From M3007 sp046316495 (lineage in GTDB: Bacteria > Bacteroidota > Bacteroidia > Chitinophagales > Saprospiraceae), in NCBI GenBank assembly GCA_046316495.1, contig JBKDAM010000129.1, forward strand, positions 1-27,503: a stretch of DNA of 27,503 bases, given 5' to 3'. The notes under the pieces are model-generated. The model was not told the origin of the DNA and did no database searches. It worked only from the letters and a program-made list of their open reading frames with translations. Position 1 is the first letter of the stretch. Every line of letters starts with the position of its first letter. Below are positions 1 through 6,710 of the stretch, in pieces. Both the position numbers and the translations under genes were made by a program.

Positions 1-622
1 GTCTAATAGCGTGTTCCTTAGTTTCAAGTTTCCTTAATTCCATTTCTCTGTCCCGTTTTGTTTTCTGAGTTTCGAACCTGGAAAATCTCTCTTTATTCTC
101 ACAGTTCATCTCGTTTTCAAGTTTTTTGATCTGTTCCTTTAGTTCTTTTTCGGTAGTCATTTTGAAGTTTAAAAAATCTTGGAGCTCGCTTTCACGTTTG
201 ATAATCCATTCAACTCGCTTCTTATAAACAGCTTCAACCATTAGAAATTCGTCAACTGAAACTTGACTTAATAAATACGGGAAAACGTGATTTTCTAAAT
301 TTTGAGAAGAATCAACCATATTTGTGAGTAAGTTCGCCCATTTATCTTGAAGAATTTCATCCTCTTCTAAGCCTGCATATTCAAGTAAAGGACATAATAT
401 CTTAAGAGAAATTGTCTTTAGAGAAATTCCGTTTTTCTCACACTTCAGCTTAGCCTTATTCAACATTTTTATCTGGTTACTAAAACGCCACATTGTTACT
501 TTATCCCTTACCAATAATCCAGTTTCTTCGACTGTGGGCATTATAAGTTTCTCAAGAAATTCTTTGGCTATATCGATTCCTTTCTCAATTGCAGTGGAGG
601 TAATATTAATTTTTTTTTCCAT
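1..622 (-). CDS. Abi-alpha (DUF4393-like) family protein, partial (cut by the window edge)
   Basis: I translated this by hand from the ATG at 622. The frame stays open for 207 codons and leaves the window at position 1, so the C-terminus is missing. The N-terminal half has the layout I know from the Abi-alpha/DUF4393 family: a KEFLEKL...P..EE.GLL..DKV block (about residues 21-42), then WRF.NQ.K.L.KAK, then LEEDE.LQDKWANLL (about 91-106) and a short block beginning FPYLLSQ. After that comes a charged, probably coiled-coil stretch rich in Lys and Glu. The family name comes from abortive-infection (phage defence) genes, but the molecular activity is not established, so defence here is inference. 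No signal peptide or membrane segment is visible. By eye the DNA is AT-richer than the housekeeping genes to the right and it lies beside an insertion sequence, which fits acquired DNA. Confidence is good for the family and low for function. Confidence 0.72.
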   Translation of the reverse strand, partial: MEKKINITSTAIEKGIDIAKEFLEKLIMPTVEETGLLVRDKVTMWRFSNQIKMLNKAKLKCEKNGISLKTISLKILCPLLEYAGLEEDEILQDKWANLLTNMVDSSQNLENHVFPYLLSQVSVDEFLMVEAVYKKRVEWIIKRESELQDFLNFKMTTEKELKEQIKKLENEMNCENKERFSRFETQKTKRDREMELRKLETKEHAIR

Positions 623-672
623 GTTTTAGGTTTTTTAAATACATTAAAACGGTTTCTGGATTTGCTAATTGA

Positions 673-686
673 AGTGGTCTACCACT
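673..686. promoter_or_regulatory. Palindrome upstream of the Abi-alpha gene
   Basis: AGTGGT and ACCACT flank a 2-base centre, an inverted repeat of 6+6 bases about 50 bp upstream of the Abi-alpha start codon. It could be an operator or a small hairpin. No clear TAnnTTTG box was found next to it, so the role is a guess. Confidence 0.3.
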
Positions 687-705
687 CTTAGAAAGATTTG
701 AAAAG

Positions 706-724
706 AATCAATCAATCAATCAAT
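706..724. repeat. Short tandem repeat (AATC)4 plus AAT
   Basis: Four perfect AATC units followed by AAT end 6 bp before the left end of the insertion sequence. The right end of the element abuts a different, 7-base tandem array, so both flanks are simple-sequence DNA. Confidence 0.85.
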
Positions 725-730
725 GCTCTA

Positions 731-765
731 TGGATCTTCTCAAAAAAGTAGACAACAGGATAAGT
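731..765 (+). repeat. Left terminal inverted repeat of the IS
   Basis: It starts with TGGA and contains the core GTAGACAA at 748-755. It pairs with the right repeat at 27 of 35 positions. The outer TGGA match is what fixes the left end at 731. Confidence 0.7.
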
Positions 766-803
766 TATAAAAGTCGTACTATTACTTTTTAAACTGAACG
801 TAC

Positions 804-1121
804 ATGTCCTTTATTCGAAGAAGATTTAGTAAATCCGAGAAGCTTGAAATTGTTAAGCTGTCCTTGGAGGCTGACTCATCCATTGAGTCCATTGCTCAGC
901 AGTATAGAATCCATACGAACAGTATTTACAGGTGGCGTAAGGAATTTTTGTTACATGCTGATAATGCCTTTCCAGGCAATGGGAATAAAGTATTGAGTGA
1001 GGAGCAGAAAGAAATTGAGAAACTAAAACGTGCGAATGCTGAACTAGAGCTGGAGAAAGAAATCCTAAAAAAAGCATTGGGCATCTTCTCGTCACCACAC
1101 AAGAAAAATTTGCTTTCATGA
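804..1121 (+). CDS. IS3-family transposase OrfA
   Basis: This 105-residue protein has an N-terminal helix-turn-helix of the IS3 OrfA type (about residues 8-48, with the SIESIAQQYRIHTNSIYRWRKEF region) followed by a leucine-zipper-like helix (about 65-95). In the family OrfA binds the terminal inverted repeats and, alone, damps transposition. The start ATG at 804 fits because the helix-turn-helix begins almost at once and the left repeat ends at 765. Its stop codon TGA overlaps the orfB ATG as ATGA. The run of seven A followed by G near its 3' end is the likely frameshift site that yields the OrfAB fusion. Confidence 0.9.
   Translation: MSFIRRRFSKSEKLEIVKLSLEADSSIESIAQQYRIHTNSIYRWRKEFLLHADNAFPGNGNKVLSEEQKEIEKLKRANAELELEKEILKKALGIFSSPHKKNLLS
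1067..1074 (+). promoter_or_regulatory. Probable -1 programmed frameshift site (A7G)
   Basis: In the orfA frame the bases read A AAA AAA G, allowing two lysine tRNAs to slip back by one. The -1 frame is then open from here through the orfB ATG at 1118 without a stop, so slippage would give a continuous OrfAB fusion, the active transposase form in most IS3-family elements. I did not find a firm downstream stimulatory stem by eye. Confidence 0.7.
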
Positions 1122-1981
1122 AACGAAATGAGCGAAAATATCCTGTTGAGATGATGTCCAGGTCATTGGGTGTAAGTCGTAGTGGTTATTATAAATGGTT
1201 GAACAAAAGCCATATAGATAAACAATTTCGATTAGATGAACAGATAAAACAGCTATTTTTAGAAAGTAAATGCAGGTATGGAAGCCCTCGGATTACTACA
1301 ATGCTCCATAGAACAGCTCCCACTGTAAGTGTGTCCCGATCCTCCATTGCTCGACGGATGCGTAAACTTGGAGTATATGCAAGGAAGAGCCGTAAATACA
1401 CGCATACCACAGATTCGAAACATAATCTAAAGATCTCCCCTAATTTGTTAGACAGGCAGTTTAATGTTCAAGATCTTAATAAGGTTTGGGTCAGTGATAT
1501 TACTTATATTGGTACTACTAAGGGCTGGGTTTACCTGACTGTGGTGCTTGATTTAGCTGATAGAGCAATAGTGGGGTGGTCTCTAAGTGAAACCCTTCAT
1601 GCTGAGCCTACAGTCATTGAAGCCTTGAAAATGGCTCTTGTCAAGCGAAGGATTACACGGAATAGCGGATTAATGTTCCACTCAGATAGAGGCATCCAGT
1701 ATGCCTGTCAAGATTTTAGAGCAGTGTTAAAGCGATTTGGGATAGAGCAGAGTATGTCTAGAAAAGGGAATTGTTGGGATAATGCAGTGGCCGAATCTTT
1801 CTTTAAAACAATAAAAACTGAAGAATTAGACAGGTATAAACAAATAGATGCAAAAGAAATTAAATCATTGGTTTTCAAATATATTGAGGGCTGGTACAAT
1901 ACGAATCGAATCCATGGCTCCTTAGATGGTAAAACACCTTGGGAAGCTTTTTATGAAAAATCCACTAAATTGGCTGCTTAG
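1118..1981 (+). CDS. IS3-family transposase OrfB (DDE integrase core)
   Basis: This 287-residue protein carries an N-terminal HTH_21-like region (about 40-95) and an rve-type integrase core. The catalytic triad is D127 (WVSDITYI), D190 (HSDRGIQY) and E226 (NAVAESFF), with exactly 35 residues between the last two, the DD(35)E spacing of the family. It cuts and joins the element ends with a divalent metal. It overlaps orfA as ATGA in the -1 frame, so it can be made by reinitiation or, as an OrfAB fusion, by frameshifting. No stop or gap interrupts it. The stop codon lies only 2 bp before the right inverted repeat. Confidence 0.93.
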   Translation: MKRNERKYPVEMMSRSLGVSRSGYYKWLNKSHIDKQFRLDEQIKQLFLESKCRYGSPRITTMLHRTAPTVSVSRSSIARRMRKLGVYARKSRKYTHTTDSKHNLKISPNLLDRQFNVQDLNKVWVSDITYIGTTKGWVYLTVVLDLADRAIVGWSLSETLHAEPTVIEALKMALVKRRITRNSGLMFHSDRGIQYACQDFRAVLKRFGIEQSMSRKGNCWDNAVAESFFKTIKTEELDRYKQIDAKEIKSLVFKYIEGWYNTNRIHGSLDGKTPWEAFYEKSTKLAA

Positions 1982-1982
1982 T

Positions 1983-2017
1983 ACTTATTCTTTTGTCTAC
2001 TATTCTGAACAATTCCA
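1983..2017 (-). repeat. Right terminal inverted repeat of the IS
   Basis: Read on the minus strand it starts TGGAATTGTTCAGAATA and continues through GTAGACAA, matching the left repeat. It abuts a heptamer array that starts at 2019. Confidence 0.7.
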
Positions 2018-2018
2018 A

Positions 2019-2074
2019 CCATTAACCATTAACCATTAACCATTAACCATTAACCATTAACCATTAACCATTAA
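2019..2074. repeat. Heptanucleotide tandem array, eight CCATTAA units
   Basis: There are eight perfect 7-bp units without interruption. The array is bordered on both sides by the same octamer, AACAATTC (2008-2015, inside the IS right end, and 2073-2080). Two of the units and part of a third lie inside the methyltransferase gene and supply its last codons and its TAA stop (2057-2059 on the plus strand). On the minus strand the unit is TTAATGG, which places a TAA in every frame within 21 bases, so gain or loss of units would not extend the protein. Confidence 0.95.
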
Positions 2075-3226
2075 CAATTCTAAGTGGTGTTGTTGGATGC
2101 CGAAGTCCTTTTTGATGCCTTGTATTTGTTCTAGGGCTTCTTTTTGCCGTTTTTCAGAAGGTTTTTGGTGGCGAGTAGCCGTAATTAGCACATTTTTGGC
2201 GGTGTGTTCGGAGGAGATAAATTCAAACACCTTGGTTTGGTAGCCTTTGGATTCCAGAATCAATGCTCGGATGCCATCGGTAATTAATTCAGCCTGACGT
2301 TCTTCCAGAATCCCGTGTTTGAGGATGCCGGCCAATGCCGTTTGGCACTGCATTTCCTTTCGAATCTGTTTATGGCAGCAAGGGGCTGCCAGTAGAATTC
2401 CTGCCTTTGCCACAATTCCTTTGTAAAGGGCGAGGTCAGTAGCGGTATCGCATGCGTGCAAGGCGATCAGCATATCCAATCGGTCGGTGTGGAAGTCTGC
2501 AATGTCTTGGGCGACGAATTGTAAGCCTTGAAACCCATTTTCACTGGCTAGCTCGTTGCAAAGCGTTACTAATTGGGGCCGAAGTTCAATTCCGTAGACC
2601 TTTGGTTGCATGCCTGCATGGTGAACTAGGTAGTCATACAAAGCAAAAGTGAGGTAGCCTTTTCCGGAACCCATGTCTGCAATGATTGCATCGGTTGGGA
2701 GTGGGTGTTCTTTCAACAAGCTTGCGATGATTTCCAGGTATTTATTGATCTGCCGCCACTTATCTTGGGACGCGGCCAAGACTTCTCCCTTCGCGTTGGT
2801 AATTCCTAGCCGGTGCAGCCAAGGAGCTGCCGGGTTCAACAAGCGTTGTTTGTTTCGATCATGCGCCAAATCGGGTGGTTTGGCTGCTGATGCTGTTTTT
2901 ACCCGCAGGGTTTCCACCCCTTTTGCCGACTGTTTGTAACTCCATTCCTGTTCTGTGGTAAACAGGTCGGCAGATAAAAAGTGGATGCCGAGTTGCGCTT
3001 CCAACCATTGAAGGGCTGTGGATAGTTCCAGATTTTTGACTTCATCCCGTGTTTTATATCGGTGGTTGAGCGCGAGTTGAATGGACTTTTTGATAACAAC
3101 AGGTCGAATGTACACGTTTTTTAGTTCAGGTGCTGCTGAGGAGGCAGGCTGACTAAGGGTACATTTTACCAATTGTCCGGCTTCGAATGCGGCATGGAAG
3201 GCTTGAATCAATTGTTTTTTCTTCAT
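2057..3226 (-). CDS. Class I SAM-dependent methyltransferase (Methyltransf_32-like)
   Basis: This 389-residue protein has a Rossmann-type SAM-binding site, ADMGSGKGYLTF (residues 183-194), followed by an acidic residue after strand 2 (E214 in VYGIELRP). It also has HACDTATD (257-264) and APCCHKQ (281-287). The last two motifs are typical of the Methyltransf_32 (PF13679) group, which includes TRM13- and METTL25-like proteins and points to RNA or protein modification. The exact substrate cannot be told. The N-terminal 150 residues form an extra domain I do not recognise. The gene overlaps the end of parE by 4 bp (start ATG at 3226, parE stop at 3223), so the two are almost surely co-transcribed and translationally coupled. 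The final residues (LLMVNG) are encoded by the heptamer array, which suggests the original C-terminus or downstream region has been altered by repeat growth. Confidence 0.85.
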   Translation of the reverse strand: MKKKQLIQAFHAAFEAGQLVKCTLSQPASSAAPELKNVYIRPVVIKKSIQLALNHRYKTRDEVKNLELSTALQWLEAQLGIHFLSADLFTTEQEWSYKQSAKGVETLRVKTASAAKPPDLAHDRNKQRLLNPAAPWLHRLGITNAKGEVLAASQDKWRQINKYLEIIASLLKEHPLPTDAIIADMGSGKGYLTFALYDYLVHHAGMQPKVYGIELRPQLVTLCNELASENGFQGLQFVAQDIADFHTDRLDMLIALHACDTATDLALYKGIVAKAGILLAAPCCHKQIRKEMQCQTALAGILKHGILEERQAELITDGIRALILESKGYQTKVFEFISSEHTAKNVLITATRHQKPSEKRQKEALEQIQGIKKDFGIQQHHLELLMVNG

Positions 3227-5121
3227 GCGGTAGCAGCGGTGGGTTCAGTTGCTTCCGTTGATTCTGTTTCTGCCTCTTCCAGGATATCGAGTTCAAACCG
3301 GAGGTTATCAATAATAAATTCCTGGCGTTCGGGGGTGTTTTTACCCATGTAGTATTCTAGGATCTGATCCAGGCTTTGGTCTTCCGTTAGTAGAACGGGG
3401 TCTAAGCGGATATTTTCATTGATAAATCCGACGAATTCATTGGGGCTAATTTCTCCCAATCCTTTGAATCGGGTGATTTCGGGTTTTCCTCGTAATTTTT
3501 TAATGGCTGCCTGTTTTTCGCTCTCGGAATAACAGTAGAAGGTCTGTTGTTTGTCGCGTACCCTGAAGAGTGGGGTATCGAGAATAAACAGGTGCCCATT
3601 TCTGACCAAGTCAGGGAAGTACTGCAGGAAGAAGGTGAGTAGCAGTAGACGGATGTGCATCCCGTCCACATCTGCATCGGTGGCGATTACCACGCGGTTG
3701 TAGCGCAGATCGTCCATCGAGTCTTCAATGTTCAGGGCGTGTTGGAGGAGGTTAAATTCCTCGTTTTGGTACACTATTTTCTTGGTCAGGCCGTAGCAGT
3801 TGAGCGGTTTACCGCGAAGGCTGAAGACTGCTTGGGAGTCTACATCCCTGGCTTTGGTGAGGGATCCACTGGCGGAATCGCCCTCGGTGATAAAGATCGT
3901 GCTGGCCAGGCGTTTCTCCTCTGTTGCTTTGTCATTAAGATGATAGCGGCAGTCCCGCAGCTTTTTGTTGTGGATATTGGCTTTTTTGGCCCGTTCGTTG
4001 GCAATTTTCTTAACGTCTGCAATCTCCTTGCGCTCTCGTTCACTTTGTTGGATGCGCTTAAGTACTTCCTTGGCGATTTCTGGATTTTTGTGCAAGTAGT
4101 TATCCAGCTGCTTGGAAAGGAAATCAGCCATAAATGTCCGGATGGCGGGTGCATCTGGTCCCATGCGTTCGGAGCCGAGCCGTGTTTTGGTTTGGCTTTC
4201 AAAGACGGGGTCTTCTACGCGGAGGGAGACTGCCGCGATGATACTTTCGCGGATATCTTTTGCATCAAACTGTTTTTTAAAGTGATCTCGAATCACCTTC
4301 ACCAGGGCTTCCCGGAAGGCGTTCAGGTGGGTACCGCCCTGTGTGGTATTTTGACCGTTCACGAAAGAGTAGTAATGCTCCCCGTAATGGTCGCCGTGGG
4401 TGAGCGCGATCTCGACATCCTCGCCTTTTAGGTGGATAATCGGGTATCGTACGCGTTCGGCATTGGTTTTTTTCTCGAGCAAATCCAGCAGTCCGTTTTT
4501 AGAGAGCAAGGTCTTCCCGTTGTACTGGATTTTCAGGCCGGCATTTAAGTAAGCGTAGTTCCAGAGTTGTTGCTCTATGTATTCGGGCAAAAAACGGTAA
4601 TTCCGAAACAGGCCATTGTCGGGCTTGAACCGAATAATGGTCCCGTTTTCTTCCTTTGTGGACTCTACTTTTCCTTCCTTAATCAGGTTGCCAAATTGAA
4701 ATTCAGCCGTTTTGGATTGCCCGTCGCGAACGGCGGTCACCTTAAAATATTCCGATAGTGCATTCACGGCTTTGGTACCAACCCCGTTAAGCCCGACTGA
4801 TTTTTTAAAGGCTTTGGAATCGTATTTAGCACCCGTGTTAATCTTGGAAACCACATCCACGACTTTGCCCAATGGAATGCCCCGACCATAGTCGCGCACA
4901 TATACCTCTCCGTCCTGGACGGATACTTCAATATGTTTTCCATACCCCATGGCAAATTCGTCAATGGAGTTATCGATGACCTCCTTTAACAAGACGTAAA
5001 TGCCATCGTCTGCACTTGCCCCGTCGCCTAATTTGCCGATGTACATTCCCGGACGCAACCGGATATGCTCCCTCCAGTCGAGGGATTTAATTTCATCTTC
5101 CGTATACCTAACTTCTTGCAT
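3223..5121 (-). CDS. parE: DNA topoisomerase IV subunit B (ATPase/TOPRIM subunit)
   Basis: This 632-residue type IIA topoisomerase B subunit has a GHKL ATPase domain with E47 and N51 (KEVIDNSIDEF), GRGIP (79-83) and the ATP-lid GLNGVGTKAVN (110-120). A transducer domain follows, then a TOPRIM domain with EGDSASG near residue 413 and the metal-binding ATDADVDG near 483. The length and the lack of the long extra insert of some GyrB proteins fit ParE rather than GyrB. With ParC it would unlink daughter chromosomes. Usually parC lies next to parE in this phylum, but here the next gene is a methyltransferase that overlaps parE by 4 bp, and parC is not in the window. The C-terminal tail is Glu/Thr/Ala rich. 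A good -7 box lies just upstream. GyrB is the main alternative. Confidence 0.9.
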   Translation of the reverse strand: MQEVRYTEDEIKSLDWREHIRLRPGMYIGKLGDGASADDGIYVLLKEVIDNSIDEFAMGYGKHIEVSVQDGEVYVRDYGRGIPLGKVVDVVSKINTGAKYDSKAFKKSVGLNGVGTKAVNALSEYFKVTAVRDGQSKTAEFQFGNLIKEGKVESTKEENGTIIRFKPDNGLFRNYRFLPEYIEQQLWNYAYLNAGLKIQYNGKTLLSKNGLLDLLEKKTNAERVRYPIIHLKGEDVEIALTHGDHYGEHYYSFVNGQNTTQGGTHLNAFREALVKVIRDHFKKQFDAKDIRESIIAAVSLRVEDPVFESQTKTRLGSERMGPDAPAIRTFMADFLSKQLDNYLHKNPEIAKEVLKRIQQSERERKEIADVKKIANERAKKANIHNKKLRDCRYHLNDKATEEKRLASTIFITEGDSASGSLTKARDVDSQAVFSLRGKPLNCYGLTKKIVYQNEEFNLLQHALNIEDSMDDLRYNRVVIATDADVDGMHIRLLLLTFFLQYFPDLVRNGHLFILDTPLFRVRDKQQTFYCYSESEKQAAIKKLRGKPEITRFKGLGEISPNEFVGFINENIRLDPVLLTEDQSLDQILEYYMGKNTPERQEFIIDNLRFELDILEEAETESTEATEPTAATA

Positions 5122-5139
5122 ATCGCTGATTTAAGAAGG

Positions 5140-5147
5140 CAAAGGTA
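5140..5147 (-). promoter_or_regulatory. Bacteroidota -7 box of parE
   Basis: On the minus strand this reads TACCTTTG, a perfect match to TAnnTTTG, 18 bp before the parE ATG. The leader would therefore be only about 10-15 nt. A matching -33 TTTG is not clear; the upstream DNA is AT-rich (5150-5200). Confidence 0.65.
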
Positions 5148-5324
5148 GCCAATTTTTCCAATAAAATAAATTTTGACATAAAATGTTTTAAATACAGATT
5201 GGCTTAGGCGCTTTTTGACAGGGAAAATTTTAAAAGACCTGATTCTTCTTTTTGTGGACTTATTTAATAGTTATTGGCTGATAGACATGCTTTTCTGTTG
5301 CCTTCTAAGGGGCAATACTCTTCC

Positions 5325-6125
5325 TTACGTATATAAGTTGAAGCGGTTTTCCCTCAAGAATCCGATCAATCGGATTCCAAACTCCCGGGCAGTTTGAACG
5401 GCCAGGCTAGAAGGGGCGCCAACGGCGCAGACGGTGCTGATTCCAGCCATTGCAGCCTTTTGAAGGAGCTCAAAGCTGGCTCTTCCGCTGAGTAGGAGAA
5501 TGGTCTGGTCCAGTGGAAGTTTATGGTCCAAGTAGGCAGCGCCTATTAGTTTGTCCAGCGCATTGTGTCGGCCTACATCCTCGCGTACTAGAAGTAGCTG
5601 ACCCTCGGCATCAAACAAGGCAGCTGCGTGCAAACCGCCTGTCCACTCAAAATCGGCCTGCGACTGTCGGAGTACTTGCGGGAGTTGGTAGATAAGGCTA
5701 GCTTGAAGGTTGGTGGTGGGTGCATGTACACTTTTTGCGCCGCAGGCTTGTAAGGCATCCATGGAAGTTTTGCCACAGACGCCGCAGCTGGAAGTGGTGT
5801 AAAAATGCCGCTCCAGGCTGGCCACTTTTGGCTGAGTTCCCTCGGGAAGTTCAATTACGACCGTATTGGGGTCGGAAGTTTCTGCCAGTTGGGCATTTCC
5901 GCTTGGCGGCAAGATGCCCTCTGTGACGAGGAAACCGAGGGCTAGCTCAGCATCTTTTCCAGGGGTACGCATGGTGATAGAAATGGGTTTTTCTATGCGG
6001 TCAGTTTCAGGCCCGTAACGCAGGCGAATTTCAAGGGGCTCCTCAACGGAAAGCCAGTCTTCTGCTGGGTGGTGTTGGAGGCCCTGGTATTTCTGGATAG
6101 TGACAGATTGACGGGAGATTTCCAT
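5325..6125 (-). CDS. fdhD: Formate dehydrogenase accessory sulfurtransferase FdhD
   Basis: This 266-residue protein matches FdhD along its length. It has the sulfur-relay cysteines C114 and C117 in SCGVCGK, the AELALGFLVTEG block (59-70), TGGLHAAAL, and the EDVGRHNALDKLIG block. FdhD passes sulfur from a cysteine desulfurase to the molybdenum cofactor so that formate dehydrogenase-type enzymes become active. It is the last gene of a minus-strand operon, 6 bp after mobA, and so is made together with the MobA cofactor-modifying enzyme. No formate dehydrogenase or other molybdoenzyme is in the window. The stop lies at 5325, about 200 bp before parE. Confidence 0.95.
   Translation of the reverse strand: MEISRQSVTIQKYQGLQHHPAEDWLSVEEPLEIRLRYGPETDRIEKPISITMRTPGKDAELALGFLVTEGILPPSGNAQLAETSDPNTVVIELPEGTQPKVASLERHFYTTSSCGVCGKTSMDALQACGAKSVHAPTTNLQASLIYQLPQVLRQSQADFEWTGGLHAAALFDAEGQLLLVREDVGRHNALDKLIGAAYLDHKLPLDQTILLLSGRASFELLQKAAMAGISTVCAVGAPSSLAVQTAREFGIRLIGFLRENRFNLYT
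5358..5377. repeat. Perfect inverted repeat inside the 3' end of fdhD
   Basis: GAATCCGAT and ATCGGATTC flank a 2-base centre (CA), a 9+9 perfect palindrome in codons for the near-C-terminal IRLIGF of FdhD. No T-run follows on the minus strand, so it is not a standard terminator. It may be chance coding symmetry. Confidence 0.6.
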
Positions 6126-6131
6126 AGGACA

Positions 6132-6710
6132 TTAGGTTAGGTGAATACGGTGATAGGCTTCGGGGGTATCAATGCTTTGCAACCGGTCGGGCAGTGGTGG
6201 TGATACCCGTTGGATAGGATGCGAAGATAAAAAATGCCGCAAGGATTGTTGGCCTTTTTCCCAAAAAGAAATCAGAAAGGGGGCGGCAGCTGCTTCATAC
6301 AGGGAAATTAAGGGCTCTAATCCATTTATGGTCTCGTAGGCTACCGCTAATTGCCCGGCTGCCCGGGAGTCAAGCAGCAGCTGAATGTCTGCCGTTTCCA
6401 AAAGAGGGTAGTCACAGCCTACCACTAACCAGGGGCCGGGGTGATAGTCCAACGCACTCAGCAATCCATTTAGCGGCCCAATGGTACCCCAGCGCGCTTG
6501 GTCCACCACAACAGGCCCTTCCCACCCTGACGCTCGGTACAAGTCTACCTGCGGGGCTTGGCAGGATAGAAATAATTGGCTGCAGATCGGTTGGAGCAGC
6601 CGGTTGACGCGGTGTAGTTGCAAGCTTCCTTCGTAAGTCAACAGAGCCTTGGGCTGGCCCATTCGGCTACTGGCGCCACCTGCCAAAATAAGGCCACTAA
6701 CCCCGTTCAT
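6132..6710 (-). CDS. mobA: Molybdenum cofactor guanylyltransferase (MobA-like)
   Basis: This 192-residue nucleotidyltransferase has the family signature LILAGGASSRMGQPK (residues 7-21) and a metal-binding aspartate in VVGCDYPLL near residue 100. MobA couples GMP from GTP to molybdopterin, giving the guanine-dinucleotide cofactor used by formate dehydrogenase-type enzymes. That fits the following fdhD gene, whose product sulfurates such cofactors. The start ATG at 6710 overlaps the stop of the upstream thioesterase gene as ATGA, and fdhD begins 6 bp downstream, so the three genes form a tight operon. A MocA-type cytidylyltransferase is a possible alternative, but the pairing with FdhD favours MobA. 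Confidence 0.88.
   Translation of the reverse strand: MNGVSGLILAGGASSRMGQPKALLTYEGSLQLHRVNRLLQPICSQLFLSCQAPQVDLYRASGWEGPVVVDQARWGTIGPLNGLLSALDYHPGPWLVVGCDYPLLETADIQLLLDSRAAGQLAVAYETINGLEPLISLYEAAAAPFLISFWEKGQQSLRHFLSSHPIQRVSPPLPDRLQSIDTPEAYHRIHLT

Larger units (their letters stand above)
731..2017 (+). mobile_element. IS3-family insertion sequence, about 1287 bp
   Basis: The element has two overlapping transposase frames (orfA and orfB) between imperfect 35-bp terminal inverted repeats. By my alignment 27 of 35 positions match, including an 8-base core GTAGACAA and outermost TGGA/TCCA. The TG...CA termini, the orfA/orfB layout, an A-run frameshift site and a DD(35)E catalytic triad are all IS3-family traits. 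Both frames appear full length, so the copy may be active. The 3-4 bp next to the ends (CTA left, ACC right) do not match, so I see no target-site duplication. Either the exact ends are slightly off or one flank was rearranged after insertion. The element lies between the Abi-alpha gene and the methyltransferase gene and reads away from the former. Confidence 0.88.

Noticed and set aside
2019..2074. CCATTAA array as a CRISPR or iteron-type replication origin
   Set aside because: Units are 7 bp head to tail with no spacers. No replication gene or DnaA boxes are near, so it is treated as a simple tandem repeat.
3655..4431. A 258-codon plus-strand frame inside parE
   Set aside because: It is antisense to conserved topoisomerase domains.
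5215..5397. A 60-codon plus-strand frame between parE and fdhD
   Set aside because: It runs into the fdhD coding region on the other strand and has no motif; better read as spacer.
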